The translations under genes were made by a program, and so were the position numbers. The notes beneath the pieces are model-generated. The model did not search any database. It worked only from the letters and a program-made list of their open reading frames with translations, and was not told the origin of the DNA. A DNA stretch of 64,000 bases from Bryobacteraceae bacterium (GTDB taxonomy: Bacteria; Acidobacteriota; Terriglobia; Bryobacterales; Bryobacteraceae): NCBI GenBank assembly GCA_041394945.1, contig JAWKHH010000005.1, positions 930,001-994,000 of the forward strand, given 5' to 3'. Each line of letters opens with the position of its first letter. Position 1 is the stretch's first letter. This document shows positions 44,063 to 53,663 of the stretch, piece by piece.

Positions 44063-45822
44063 GGCGTTAGCCCCAGGGGCTTGACACAGGTTTCTTTCAG
44101 ATCGTTGAAAGAAAACGCTTGGTTCATTTCGGAATGTCCGAATCCGATGAGGTGAAGAGTCTCGTGAAGCAAAGTTGTAGCAAGTTCTTCGACGTGCTCC
44201 TGAGCAGTACCAAGAAACCCTCCAACGGATGATGTGTAGTAGAGAGTACTTCCAAAATAGTCTGCTCCGAATCCACCATTCCGTCCTAGGTCGCCAAGAA
44301 TAGTCCTTCCCGCAAAATCACGCTCAGCCTTCGCCCGAAATTCGGCATCCAAGTGGCGATAAGTCTGAGCGGTTGCAACATCCCCTTGTGTATTCAAGTT
44401 GTGAAATGTCGCGTTCCTAAGTTTATCTGCGAGTCCTTGGCGTGTTATCGGAGACGGCGTGCGGCCGTCAATGTAGCTCGCGTCGTCTCCCATCGTCAAC
44501 TTGTTCAGCATCTGCATGCAGTCGCCGGACAGAGCATTTAGAGCGCGCCCCAAGGCGCCTGCGGCACCCTTCACTTTGTCGTCAACGCTGAGGCGTTTCC
44601 AGGCCGCTTCAGTATCCGACTGCACCGGAGACCCGTGCGCAGGATGCGTAGCTTGACAAATGGGATCCGTGGGATAGTAGTCGCAATGACCTTTGGGCGG
44701 CGCGACTTCCTGAAGGCCGCGCGGGTCCAGGAGTGAAACCGGATCCCCACCCACATAGGCAAACCGGTTCCACGACCCCGGATCCCCCGGCCCCCACTCG
44801 CCTGGTACGGGTCCGGACTCATGAACCGACCGTGGTTCACATTGAAATACCGCTGGTCCGCATAGTCCAACCCCGTCCCCGCATCCCGATAGTACGTCCC
44901 GAACTTCGCCGCGTCCCCCACCGTCGGACTCGGCTTCTCCTGCCCATACGGATAGTAATCGTAAACCGTACCTCCGCGCTTCCGCACGCTCCCCAACCGA
45001 TCCGTCACCACCGCCGTCACCGTCCCCGTCCCCTCCGCCACCGTCCGTCCCGCGAAGTAATACCACTCCGTCAACCGCACCACCTGCGTCGACGTCACCT
45101 CGTAGTGCCCAATCCGCTCCCCGGCCACCCCGTACAGATACACGTAGTGCTTGTTCGGCTGCCCGTCCTGCTCCACCCGCTTGTAGATCCGCTTGTTCCC
45201 GTTCCCGTACGCATAGTAATCCGACCCCGCGTCCAGCACCCGGTTCGCCTGCGCAAGTCTATTCTCGATGTCGAACTGATACGCCCCGCTCATCACGTAG
45301 TTTCCGTGCACATCGTGCTCGCTCGACGCCGCGAACTTGTTCGTCGCCGGATTGATCCCCAGACTGAACGATCCCTGCGGACTCGTCCGCCCCGTCAGGT
45401 TCCCAAACCCATCCAGCGAGTACGTCTCCTCCCACGCCTCCGCCGTCGACCTCACTAAGCGATTGATTGCGTCATATTGGTAGACCACTTCCTCCCCGTT
45501 GGTCACCTTCTTCACAATCCGCCCGTTGTTCGCTCCCGGCGCGTAGTGGTAGGTCTCCGAGACCCCGCCGTCCCCATCGACACCAATTGCCCCAGCTCGT
45601 TGAAACCCCAGCCAACCGTCGTCGAGTTCGGCCCCGTCATCGACGTCATCTGATTGCGGTGGTTATACGCCACGCCGCTCACCGTTACCTCGCTCTGATT
45701 GTCGCTCATCGACAACGGCCGCGCCATCGAGTCGTACGTCGTCGTCAACGTCCGGCCCGTCGACCCCGACACCGTCGGATACATCGGATACCGTCGGATA
45801 CGTGATCGACGTCATTTGCCCC
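44059..45822 (-). pseudogene. RHS-4: truncated core plus metzincin-type peptidase tip, two frameshifts
   Basis: Core from TYPTVSGSTGRTLTTTYDSM (about 45800). One C is missing near 45560 (four C where RHS-3 and RHS-5 have five), splitting the core between GTAG and MKKVTNGEEVVYQ. A second shift lies at the five-G run near 44792 after DPYQASG. The tip frame GPGDPGSWNRFAYVGGDPVS runs to 44059 and contains HETLHLIGFGH, a full HExxHxxGxxH zinc site, in EELATTLLHETLHLIGFGHS. As it stands core and tip are not joined in one frame. Confidence 0.8.
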
Positions 45823-45862
45823 ACGTAATCAAGAAGTAGTCTCCGAATTGAGCGCCACCTGC

Positions 45863-46222
45863 TCATGGAACATCGCTTGGGGTCTTCCTTGCTTTGAACT
45901 CCTCCTCGTCCATACAAGGGAGTCGATGGATGTAGATCCCCACCTCAGCATTCGCCGAGAAGAGAGCGTAGCCGCCGGAGCGGGGCGAAAGCCCGAATCC
46001 GCAGTCGGCAGGATAGTCTGCCTGGGCGAGGAAAAGACGGCCCAGGTAACGGAGTGTCTCGGCATCTCCTTCGATTTCTACACTACGCACGTCTCCATCC
46101 TCGCCCTGCAGCATGCGTGTTGTGATTACGACGGATCCTTCAGCAAACCCGTCGATCACGTCGTCAGGGCGTACCTGTAGGGATTTCTGGGACTCTCCAT
46201 CCATGTCGCGAAGCCCTCCCAT
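45863..46222 (-). CDS. Candidate immunity protein Imm5
   Basis: 119 residues. ATG 46222 follows GGAGGAA and lies four bases after the RHS-5 stop. Similar along its length to Imm3: VRPDDVIDGFAEG, EGDAETLRYLGRLFLAQADY, ADCGFGLSPRSGG and VGIYIHRLPC. Both lack a signal and are probably cytosolic, fitting a cytoplasm-acting nuclease tip. The two proteins differ enough to be allele specific. Confidence 0.7.
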   Translation of the reverse strand: MGGLRDMDGESQKSLQVRPDDVIDGFAEGSVVITTRMLQGEDGDVRSVEIEGDAETLRYLGRLFLAQADYPADCGFGLSPRSGGYALFSANAEVGIYIHRLPCMDEEEFKARKTPSDVP

Positions 46223-46226
46223 CTGC

Positions 46227-49200
46227 CTATTCCTCCTCCGTCGAGCGGATACACCCGTTGTTCCAGACAGAACGGTCTCTCTTGCCTTTCTCGTGGTCCC
46301 GCCTACTCTTGTATACCTCAAAGTGCGGGCCGCCGTGGCGACTAGGATCCGGGCACCAGACTTCCCCAGTCTGAGGGTTCAGTTTACAAGGGCTACTTCG
46401 AATTGGCTCGAACTTGACGCCACGAGTTTCAGCCGGAGTTGCTTCACGCTGATCCTCCGGACAATCGCTAGGTAGGATTTTGCGCTTTGCATTCCAGTAG
46501 TTTACCAGCCTTTCATACAGCCCAATCCCGAGGATTACATGGACCACTCTGCCGCCTATGACGGCGCCTTCGACTACGACAGGCACGGCGACTGGCGCCA
46601 ACTGCGACGTCAGAAACTCATACGCCTCTGGCGAAAGCGCGACGTTCACTTCAGCGCACTCCCATGTCACGCAGTCATACGACCACACAAAGGGCATGAA
46701 CTGCAGCCGCTGGTAGCCGAGCCAATCGGCCGGCAAGCCGTACGGATCTTCGAACTCTGCCGATCCGCTCAGCAACGATCCGAAGTGATAGTCGAACAAC
46801 GACGGGTCATGCGCGCTCTCAGCTAACAGGCCGCGAGGATCGAGGAAGTTTATCGGATCGCCATTGACGTACGAATACCGATTCCAAGAACCCGGCTCTC
46901 CTGCCACCGGTAGTCCGGTGTCCGGACTCATGAACCGACCATGGTTCACATTGAAATACCGCTGGTCCGCATAGTCCAACCCCGTCCCCGCATCCCGATA
47001 ATACGTCCCGAACTTCGCCGCATCCCCCACCGTCGGACTCGGCTTCTCCTGCCCATACGGATAGTAATCGTAAACCGTACCTCCGCGCTTCCGCACGCTC
47101 CCCAACCGATCCGTCACCACCGCCGTCACCGTCCCCGTCCCCTCCGCCACCGTCCGCCCCGCGAAGTAATACCACTCCGTCAACCGCACCACCTGCGTCG
47201 ACGTCACCTCGTAATGCCCAATCCGCTCCCCGGCCACCCCGTACAGATACACGTAGTGCTTGTTCGGCTGCCCGTCCTGCTCCACCCGCTTGTAGATCCG
47301 CTTGTTCCCGTTCCCGTACGCATAGTAATCCGACCCCGTGTCCAGAACCCGGTTCGCCAGCGCAAGTCTATTCTCGATGTCGAACTGATACGCCCCGCTC
47401 ATCACGTAGTTCCCGTGAACATCGTGCTCGCTCGACGCCGCGAACTTGTTCGTTGCCGGATTGATCCCCAGACTGAACGATCCCTGCGGACTCGTCCGTC
47501 CCGTCAGGTTCCCAAACCCATCCAGCGAGTAAGTCTCCTCCCACGCCTCCGCCGTCGACCGCACTAATCGATTGAGTGCGTCGTATTGGTAGACCACTTC
47601 CTCCCCGTTGGTCACCTTCTTCACGATCCGCCCGTTATTCGCCGCCGGCGCGTAGTGGTAGGTCTCCGAGACCCCCGCCGTCCCCATCGACACCAACTGC
47701 CCCAGCTCGTTGAAGCCCCATCCAACGGTAGTCGAGTTCGGCCCCGTCATCGACGTCATCTGATTGCGGTGGTTATACGCCACGCCGCTCACCGTTACCT
47801 CGCTCTGATTGTCGCTCATCGACAACGGCCGCGCCATCGAGTCGTACGCCGTCGTCAACGTCCGGCCCGTCGAACCCGACACCGTCGGATACGTGATCGA
47901 CGTCATTTGCCCTTCGTTATTATACCCGTGCGTCGATTGCACCGTCCGTGCCGACCCCAGCCCCGGGATCGTGAATATCATCTTCTTCTTTGTCACCAGT
48001 CCCGACGCCGAGTAGTTGAAGCTTTCCTGCCATGTCCCCAACTGGTACGTCTCCACCCCCGCCAGCCGCCCCTGCGTCAGCACCCCCTCCGCGAACGGCG
48101 CCGAGTCCCAATACAGCTTCGTCATCTGCCCGGTGTCCTCCTGATACACACCGCTCACCTTCTCGAACCGGTGAATCTCCGTAACCCGGCTGTGGCCGTC
48201 ATACGTGTAGTCGATCCGCTTGTTCGACGCCATCTCCTTCGACCCGAGCGTCTGGTCCGAGTTGTACGAGAACGTGATCGTACCCGTCTCCGGATTCGTG
48301 CTCGACGTCATCTTTCCCGCGCTATTGTATGCGAACGTCCGCGTCTGCGTCACCGTCCCCCGCGTCATCGTCACGCCCGTCAGCAACCGCTGCGCGTTGT
48401 AGGTATACGAAGTATCCCAGTTCCCGCTCGACCCCGGTGCGCTCGAAATCCCGACCCCCGAGATGTCGATCGCGTTGATCGCCGGCACGTCCGTCTGTGC
48501 CGTAAACGCCAGGTTCAACTGTCCGTCGGTCACCTGCACCGTGTACGTCCGCTGCACCGCCTTGTCCTTCCCGCCCGCCGCGGACCAGATATCGAAGCTC
48601 GTCTCCCGCTGCACACCCTCCAGGCTCACGTGGAACTTCCTCAGCCCGGCCCCGTTGTGCTGGATCTCCGCCCACTTCAGCGTCACATTGTAGATCCCAT
48701 TGGCCACCGCGAACGCGTAACTCAGCGGACTCCCCCGCCGCTGCGTCTGATACAACGGATCGAGCGCCGTGTTGTCGATCGCATTGGTAGTCGAGTACGC
48801 CGTCCCACCCGAATATCCGGTATCCGCCGAGTAAGCCGCCTGCTGCGCCGGCGCGTACGACGTTCCGCCCGCGTTCACCCGGATCTGTGCCGGGTTCTGA
48901 TCCGCCGGCGGCTCCTCCACCTTCGTCAGGTTTCCCAACGCATCCGATGTGAACCGCTTCCAGCGGCCCGTCGGATCGGTCGTCGTCACTTGGTTACTCG
49001 CATAGCCGTACTTGGTGCTCCCATTCCCATTCGGCTGGATCACCTCTACCGTGCGCCCAAGCGCATCGTACTTGTATTCCGTCCAGATCGCACTGCCGCC
49101 AGACGCGTACGGCTCGGACACCTTCCGCACCTTCCCCATCGGCGTGCACCCGCAGGGCTCGTATACCGTTTCCGTGGTCGATACGGTCGTGGACGCGTAC

Positions 49201-49338
49201 CCCGTCTGCACCTTTACCGGCCGCCCGAACCCATCCAGCGTCGTCTTCACCCATCGCCCGTTCGTCGTCTCCGTGATATGGGGCGCGGTCATGGCATACG
49301 CGTAGTTCGTTACCGCCCCGTGCGGTGACGTCTTCGAT
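46227..49338 (-). CDS. RHS-5: longest RHS protein of the array, N-terminally truncated
   Basis: The first Met (49292) gives 1021 residues, but RHS-like sequence (TSPHGAVTNYAYAM) continues upstream to about 49335, where the island ends. YD repeats at 1-125; a malectin-like carbohydrate-binding insert at about 131-275 (IRVNAGGTSYAPAQQAAYSA, NVTLKWAEIQHNGAGLRKF); more YD repeats to FNVNHGRFMSPDTG; then a linker shared with RHS-3 and a tip ending GEVWCPDPSRHGGPHFEVYK, RDRSVWNNGCIR. No signal, PAAR or other export domain remains. Followed by Imm5. Confidence 0.8.
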
Positions 49339-49963
49339 GAGCACCACGCCCCACATCGCCTCTCCCGACGTCCACGTCGACTCCGCCCGCAAGAGAATCG
49401 TCATGTACTTCCATGGGCTCGACAGCTTCGCCACCCAGCTCACGCGCGCGGCGCTGTCGGAAGACGGGATCCGATTCCGGGCTCGCGAGGAAAAGCTCGG
49501 CAAGACCTACCTGCGTGTCTTCGGCCACGCGAGCTACACCTACGGAATCGCGATGCCGGGACAGGTGCATAGCTCCCGCGACGGACTCTCCGGGTTCGAA
49601 GCCGGACCGGTGTTATTCAATCCGGACATGCGCCACTGCGCCGTCCTCAAGCGCGGGAACAGGCCATACCTGTTCTGGACGCAGGTGGGTCACGCGCCGG
49701 AGAGCATCATGCTCAGCACGATCGATCTTTCGAAACCGTCGACGGAGTGGAAGGAGACGCCGCCGGTTGTCATCCTCAAGCCGGAGCGCCCGTGGGAAGG
49801 CGCGGATCAACCCGTTGCACCCTCCATGCGCAGCACCGCCTACGGACGCGTGAACCAACTGCGAGACCCGGCTATCTTCGAGGAAGACGGCCAGGTGTAC
49901 CTGCTCTACGCCGTGGCGGGCGAATCCGGCATCGCCGTCGCGCGGCTCCACCTGCCGGAGTAG
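49339..49963 (+). pseudogene. 5'-truncated beta-propeller (glycoside-hydrolase-like) fragment at the RHS border
   Basis: About 207 codons of a five-bladed propeller protein: VDSARKRIVMYFHGLDSF, GIRFRAREEKLGKTYLRVFG, RPYLFWTQVGHAPESI and QLRDPAIFEEDGQVYLLYAV. An ATG at 49337 is usable but the blade pattern begins mid-protein, with no signal peptide, and related proteins are longer at the N-terminus. The 5' part appears to have been replaced by the RHS island, whose antisense core sequence abuts it at about 49338. Confidence 0.5.
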
Positions 49964-51613
49964 CTACTCGATTCCCAAATCCTCCACCGGGCGGTCCGGA
50001 ACCGATTGCAGGTAAGCCAGGATCCTCTCCAGATCGCGGGGCGGAAACCGATACGGCGGCATGGTCGTACCCGGCGACAGCTTCTGCGGCTCGGCGAAAT
50101 GCTGAACGATCCATTCCTTCTCGCGCCGGCGGCGCAACCCGTTCAGGTTCGGACCGAGTTTCTTGCCCACCCCGTTGATCTGATGACACGCCGAGCACTG
50201 GAATCGCTGATAGATGATCGCGCCCTCCACCTCCGTGGCTGGCGCCGAAATCAGGGCCGTGGCGTTCCCCGGCCGCAGCCGGAGGAGGAAGGCGGCTACT
50301 GCGTTCAACTGCGAGTCGCTCAACTGCGTCGGCGGCATCTCGCTGCCCGGCACGATCTCGGCCGGACGCTTGAAGTGATCGAGCATCCATTTGGCGTCGC
50401 GCTCATGGGCGCCGGTAGTGAGATCGGGACCGTTGGCCGTACCTTGTCCGCCCACCAGATGACAGGAGCCGCAAGCTTCGCGCCGGTAGTAACCGATACC
50501 GGCCAGTTCCTCGGCGGAGAGCGCCTGCCAGGCTTCCACGGGCGCTTCCGGCAGATCCTGCGTGAGGGCCTCTTTCGGCGTGCTGCGGACGGCGGCCAAG
50601 GTCAGCGCCGCCCAGCCCGCCAACGCCAATCCCGCCACGCCGAAGAACATCGTGCGCTGCCGCAACCGGGCAATCCTGGCGCGATCGAGGAACGGCATCG
50701 CGGCCAGCAGCGCCACCGCCAATCCGGGGAGAATGTGAGCGCCGACGACCTCGAGTGGTCCCTCGAAGAACTTCAGCGTCTGGAACAGGAACAGGAAGTA
50801 CCATTCTGGCCGCGGAATGTAAGTGGTGTCGGTGGGGTCCGCCAGCCGGCCCAGCGGCGCTTCCATGGTCGCCGCCAGGGTGAAGAGCACGGCGAAGGCG
50901 GCAAACATCGCCACCGTATCCTTGAAAACCTGCTCGGGGAAGAACTTCTTCTTGGGTGCGTCGTCGCCCGGCGACGGAGCGACGCCATGCCTGCGGACCA
51001 GGAACACGTGAAGACCGATCACCAGCGTTGTGATCAGCGGAAGCAGCATCACGTGCATCGCATAGAAACGGGCGAATGTCACCGCGCCCACTCCGTTCTC
51101 GCTGCCCATCAGCCGTTCGAGATAGGGCCCGGCGAACGGCGCCTTCGCCGCGATCTGCGTGGTAACCACCGTGCCCCAATAGGCACGGTTGTCCCACGGC
51201 AGCAGATACCCGGTCAGGCCGAAGGCGAGCGTCAACATCAGCAGTCCGATGCCGACGAGCCATGTCGCCTCGCGCGGCTTCTTGTACGCGCCCCACAGAA
51301 ACACCTGGAGCATATGCAGCACCACCACCACGATCATCATGCTCGCGCCCCAGTGGTGCAGCCCCCGGATGAGCTTGCCCGCCGTCACTTCGTTCATCAG
51401 GTAGCGGATCGAGTTGTGCGCGTCGCCGGGCGACGCCGCATAGTTCAACGAGAGCATCACGCCCGTGAAAATCTGCGCCATGAAGCAAAACAGCGCCACG
51501 CTTCCGAGCACCTGGTGCCAACCTGCCGAAGCCGGAATGTCTTCGTCGAGGAAATGCTGGAACGCGGTTTCGAGCCCGGTCCGCGATTCGATCCAATCGA
51601 TGATCCCCCGCAT
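49964..51613 (-). CDS. Fused cytochrome b (b6/subunit IV-like) with C-terminal dihaem cytochrome c
   Basis: 549 residues from ATG 51613. Residues 1-340 are cytochrome b: His pairs in HHWGASMMIVVVVLHM (13 residues between) and HVMLLPLITTLVIGLH (14 between, the b6 spacing), and PEWYFLFLFQTLK with the Qo-site PEWY. After two more helices come two c-type haem sites, CGSCH (about 395) and CSACH (about 480), each with a downstream Met. It oxidises quinol and passes electrons via the Rieske centre to its own c haems. The Rieske gene is directly upstream. Confidence 0.87.
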   Translation of the reverse strand: MRGIIDWIESRTGLETAFQHFLDEDIPASAGWHQVLGSVALFCFMAQIFTGVMLSLNYAASPGDAHNSIRYLMNEVTAGKLIRGLHHWGASMMIVVVVLHMLQVFLWGAYKKPREATWLVGIGLLMLTLAFGLTGYLLPWDNRAYWGTVVTTQIAAKAPFAGPYLERLMGSENGVGAVTFARFYAMHVMLLPLITTLVIGLHVFLVRRHGVAPSPGDDAPKKKFFPEQVFKDTVAMFAAFAVLFTLAATMEAPLGRLADPTDTTYIPRPEWYFLFLFQTLKFFEGPLEVVGAHILPGLAVALLAAMPFLDRARIARLRQRTMFFGVAGLALAGWAALTLAAVRSTPKEALTQDLPEAPVEAWQALSAEELAGIGYYRREACGSCHLVGGQGTANGPDLTTGAHERDAKWMLDHFKRPAEIVPGSEMPPTQLSDSQLNAVAAFLLRLRPGNATALISAPATEVEGAIIYQRFQCSACHQINGVGKKLGPNLNGLRRRREKEWIVQHFAEPQKLSPGTTMPPYRFPPRDLERILAYLQSVPDRPVEDLGIE

Positions 51614-51615
51614 CG

Positions 51616-52131
51616 CTACGCCTCCTGGCCGCCCTTGATCACGGCGCCGACGAGCAGCTTGCCGTTCTCCACGCGAGTCTCGTACCGATCGAGCGGGCGC
51701 GGAGCGGGGCCTTCGAGCACCTTGCCATCGGCGCCGAACGTCGACGTGTGGCACGGGCACAGGAAGTTCTTATTGCGGTCGTCCCAGTGATACGCGCAGC
51801 CCAGATGCGTGCATCCGGGCGCGAAGGCCGTGATTTTGTCGCCGGAGCGGATCACCCACGCGCTCGTCTTTTCACTGATCCGCCGCCAGCCGTCCTGGCG
51901 CGTCCGCCGGAATACGATTTCCTCCGGCTGCTCGGGCCGCACCTGGCTCACATCGCCGATTGGAATCCATTGCTTTTCGCCTTGCCCACGCTTCGGCAGG
52001 ATCAGATACAACAGCGCCGGGATTCCGAATCCGGCCGAAATCAAGGAGGTCAATCCATAGATAACCGTCAGGTGAAATCGACGCCGGCCACGATCCTCGC
52101 CGGAGCCCTCTTGCTTTGCCATGTTCTTCAT
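51616..52131 (-). CDS. Rieske iron-sulfur protein of the quinol-cytochrome c reductase
   Basis: 171 residues. An N-terminal membrane anchor (residues 20-46) precedes the Rieske domain with C107-T-H-L-G-C112 and C125-P-C-H128, which hold the 2Fe-2S cluster and its disulfide. GADGKVLEGPAPRPL is the proline loop. It stops two bases before the cytochrome b-c gene starts, so the two are cotranscribed. ATG 52122 (MAKQEG) is an alternative start. Confidence 0.88.
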   Translation of the reverse strand: MKNMAKQEGSGEDRGRRRFHLTVIYGLTSLISAGFGIPALLYLILPKRGQGEKQWIPIGDVSQVRPEQPEEIVFRRTRQDGWRRISEKTSAWVIRSGDKITAFAPGCTHLGCAYHWDDRNKNFLCPCHTSTFGADGKVLEGPAPRPLDRYETRVENGKLLVGAVIKGGQEA

Positions 52132-52241
52132 TTTAAGTAGGTTGGTGCGAACCAGTTGTTAAAGGTCGGCGGTGGACTTGTTAATACCCGAATGCCCTCG
52201 CCGCGGTTCACGGCCGCCAGCCGCGCCGCGTTTGAGAGTGG

Positions 52242-53654
52242 CTAACGGAATCGGAAGGAAAAAACGTCGGCGTCTTTCAGCGCCAGCCGCACCCGCACGG
52301 TCTTCCCCGCCAGCTTGCCGACATTTGTGCCGCCCGTCCAACCCGCCACCCGCTCGATCTGGTCCCCGACGATCTCACGCGCCTCCGCCAGCGTAAACCC
52401 AGGAATCGGTGTGCCGCCTTCGTCCTGCAACTCCACCCGGATGCCGCCGGCCGCCGATGTCGAGTAGTTCAGCTCGAGCGCAGTGCCGGAAAAGCGGATC
52501 GGCCGGGTGACCATCTCGCCGCCCGCGTACCCGGCGTGAAGCGCCGCGAATCCATCGAGACGCAGCGAGTATCGCGCCACGTAGGCCGTCGGCTGGCCGT
52601 AGTTGCGGTTCACGTAGAACGACATCTCGGCCGGGCCGGTCTGCACCACGTTCAACCCCGGATAGTTCGTCCGCGACGTCCAGTTCTCCATCCCCAGCCC
52701 CGGCCTCAGGAAGCTTTCGAGAAACGTCCGGTCGTACCGGTTCCCGCCGCGCGTGGTGAACAGAACCGCGTCGGAGGCGTCCTTGAAATAGGCGGGATTC
52801 ACCCGGATCGCCGCCGCTTCCTCGTCGGTCAGCACCTGGCGCTTCGGCATGAATCGCGCGGCGATGCTCACGGCGATGTGCGGCGCACGGAAGTACGGGC
52901 TGGTCTGGTTGGTGTAGAGGTGCTCCGGCGGCGCGTCTCCGTCGCCGTGACGGAAGGTCATCTCCACGGGCTCTTCCCAGTTCAGAAAATCGTTGCTCAC
53001 CGTGCGCGCCACCCACCGGACCCGGCCCATCCCGGGAACATCCTTGAAAACCCGGAAGTAGGCGACATAGCGGCCCTCGGCTTCAGACCAGAACGCCAGA
53101 TTCTGCGAATCGTAGCGGGTGACCTTGGAGGGCGGCAGCACCGGCTCTTCCCGCAGCTTCCGCCAATGGAGCCCATCCGCGGAAACAAACGCCGCCAGGC
53201 CGCTCCGCGAAATTCCGCCCAGCGCCTTCCATCGCTCGCTTGCGGGTGCTCCGGGACGCGTATCGAGAAACGGAGTGAAGTTGTGGGAGTACGGAGCCTG
53301 CTTGCGCAGCACGATGTTATCGGCGGGCTTGGTCCATACGATGCCGTCCAGCGATTCGGCGTAGCAGGTGCTTTCGGCATCGGCGCCGTCGGCGCCCGCT
53401 TCCGGCCTCCCGCGGTAGTAGAGCCGCACTCCGCCTTCATGCCGCACGGCGGTGGCATAGCCGCTGAACAGACCTTCCCACGGCTTGTCGAGCCGGATGG
53501 CGACGCCTTCGTACTGCGGCGTCTGAAGCCTGAGTTCCGCGTCGCGAAGCTGATCGATCAGGTAGCGGTCCACCATCAACTCGCGGCGCGAACCGATATC
53601 GATGGTCTGGGCGCCGAGCGCGGCGCAGGTGAGGAATGCGAAAAGCGGCTTCAT
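52242..53654 (-). CDS. Exported glycoside-hydrolase-like beta-propeller protein
   Basis: 470 residues with a signal peptide (MKPLFAFLTCAALGAQ). ELMVDRYLIDQLRDAELRL followed by repeats such as SGYATAVRHEGGVRLYYRG, SESLDGIVW-like blades and FVSADGLHWRKL suggest a five-bladed propeller of the GH32/43/BNR-like kind. The C-terminus (about 370-470) is a beta-sandwich with VRVRLALKDADVFSF. Proteins of this type are frequent and mostly uncharacterised in Acidobacteria and Planctomycetes. No firm catalytic triad is visible to me. Confidence 0.6.
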   Translation of the reverse strand: MKPLFAFLTCAALGAQTIDIGSRRELMVDRYLIDQLRDAELRLQTPQYEGVAIRLDKPWEGLFSGYATAVRHEGGVRLYYRGRPEAGADGADAESTCYAESLDGIVWTKPADNIVLRKQAPYSHNFTPFLDTRPGAPASERWKALGGISRSGLAAFVSADGLHWRKLREEPVLPPSKVTRYDSQNLAFWSEAEGRYVAYFRVFKDVPGMGRVRWVARTVSNDFLNWEEPVEMTFRHGDGDAPPEHLYTNQTSPYFRAPHIAVSIAARFMPKRQVLTDEEAAAIRVNPAYFKDASDAVLFTTRGGNRYDRTFLESFLRPGLGMENWTSRTNYPGLNVVQTGPAEMSFYVNRNYGQPTAYVARYSLRLDGFAALHAGYAGGEMVTRPIRFSGTALELNYSTSAAGGIRVELQDEGGTPIPGFTLAEAREIVGDQIERVAGWTGGTNVGKLAGKTVRVRLALKDADVFSFRFR

Positions 53655-53663
53655 CGGATGCCG

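Noticed and set aside
45780..45822. Short direct repeat of GGATACCGTCGGATAC as a possible attachment site
   Set aside because: It is a small local duplication at the truncated 5' edge of RHS-4, with no partner site elsewhere in the window and no integrase gene.
47586..49328. 580-codon Arg/His-rich open frame opposite RHS-5
   Set aside because: Composition (runs of R, H, P) and exact antiparallel placement to the YD repeats show it is a shadow of the RHS coding strand. The same shadow recurs opposite every RHS copy.
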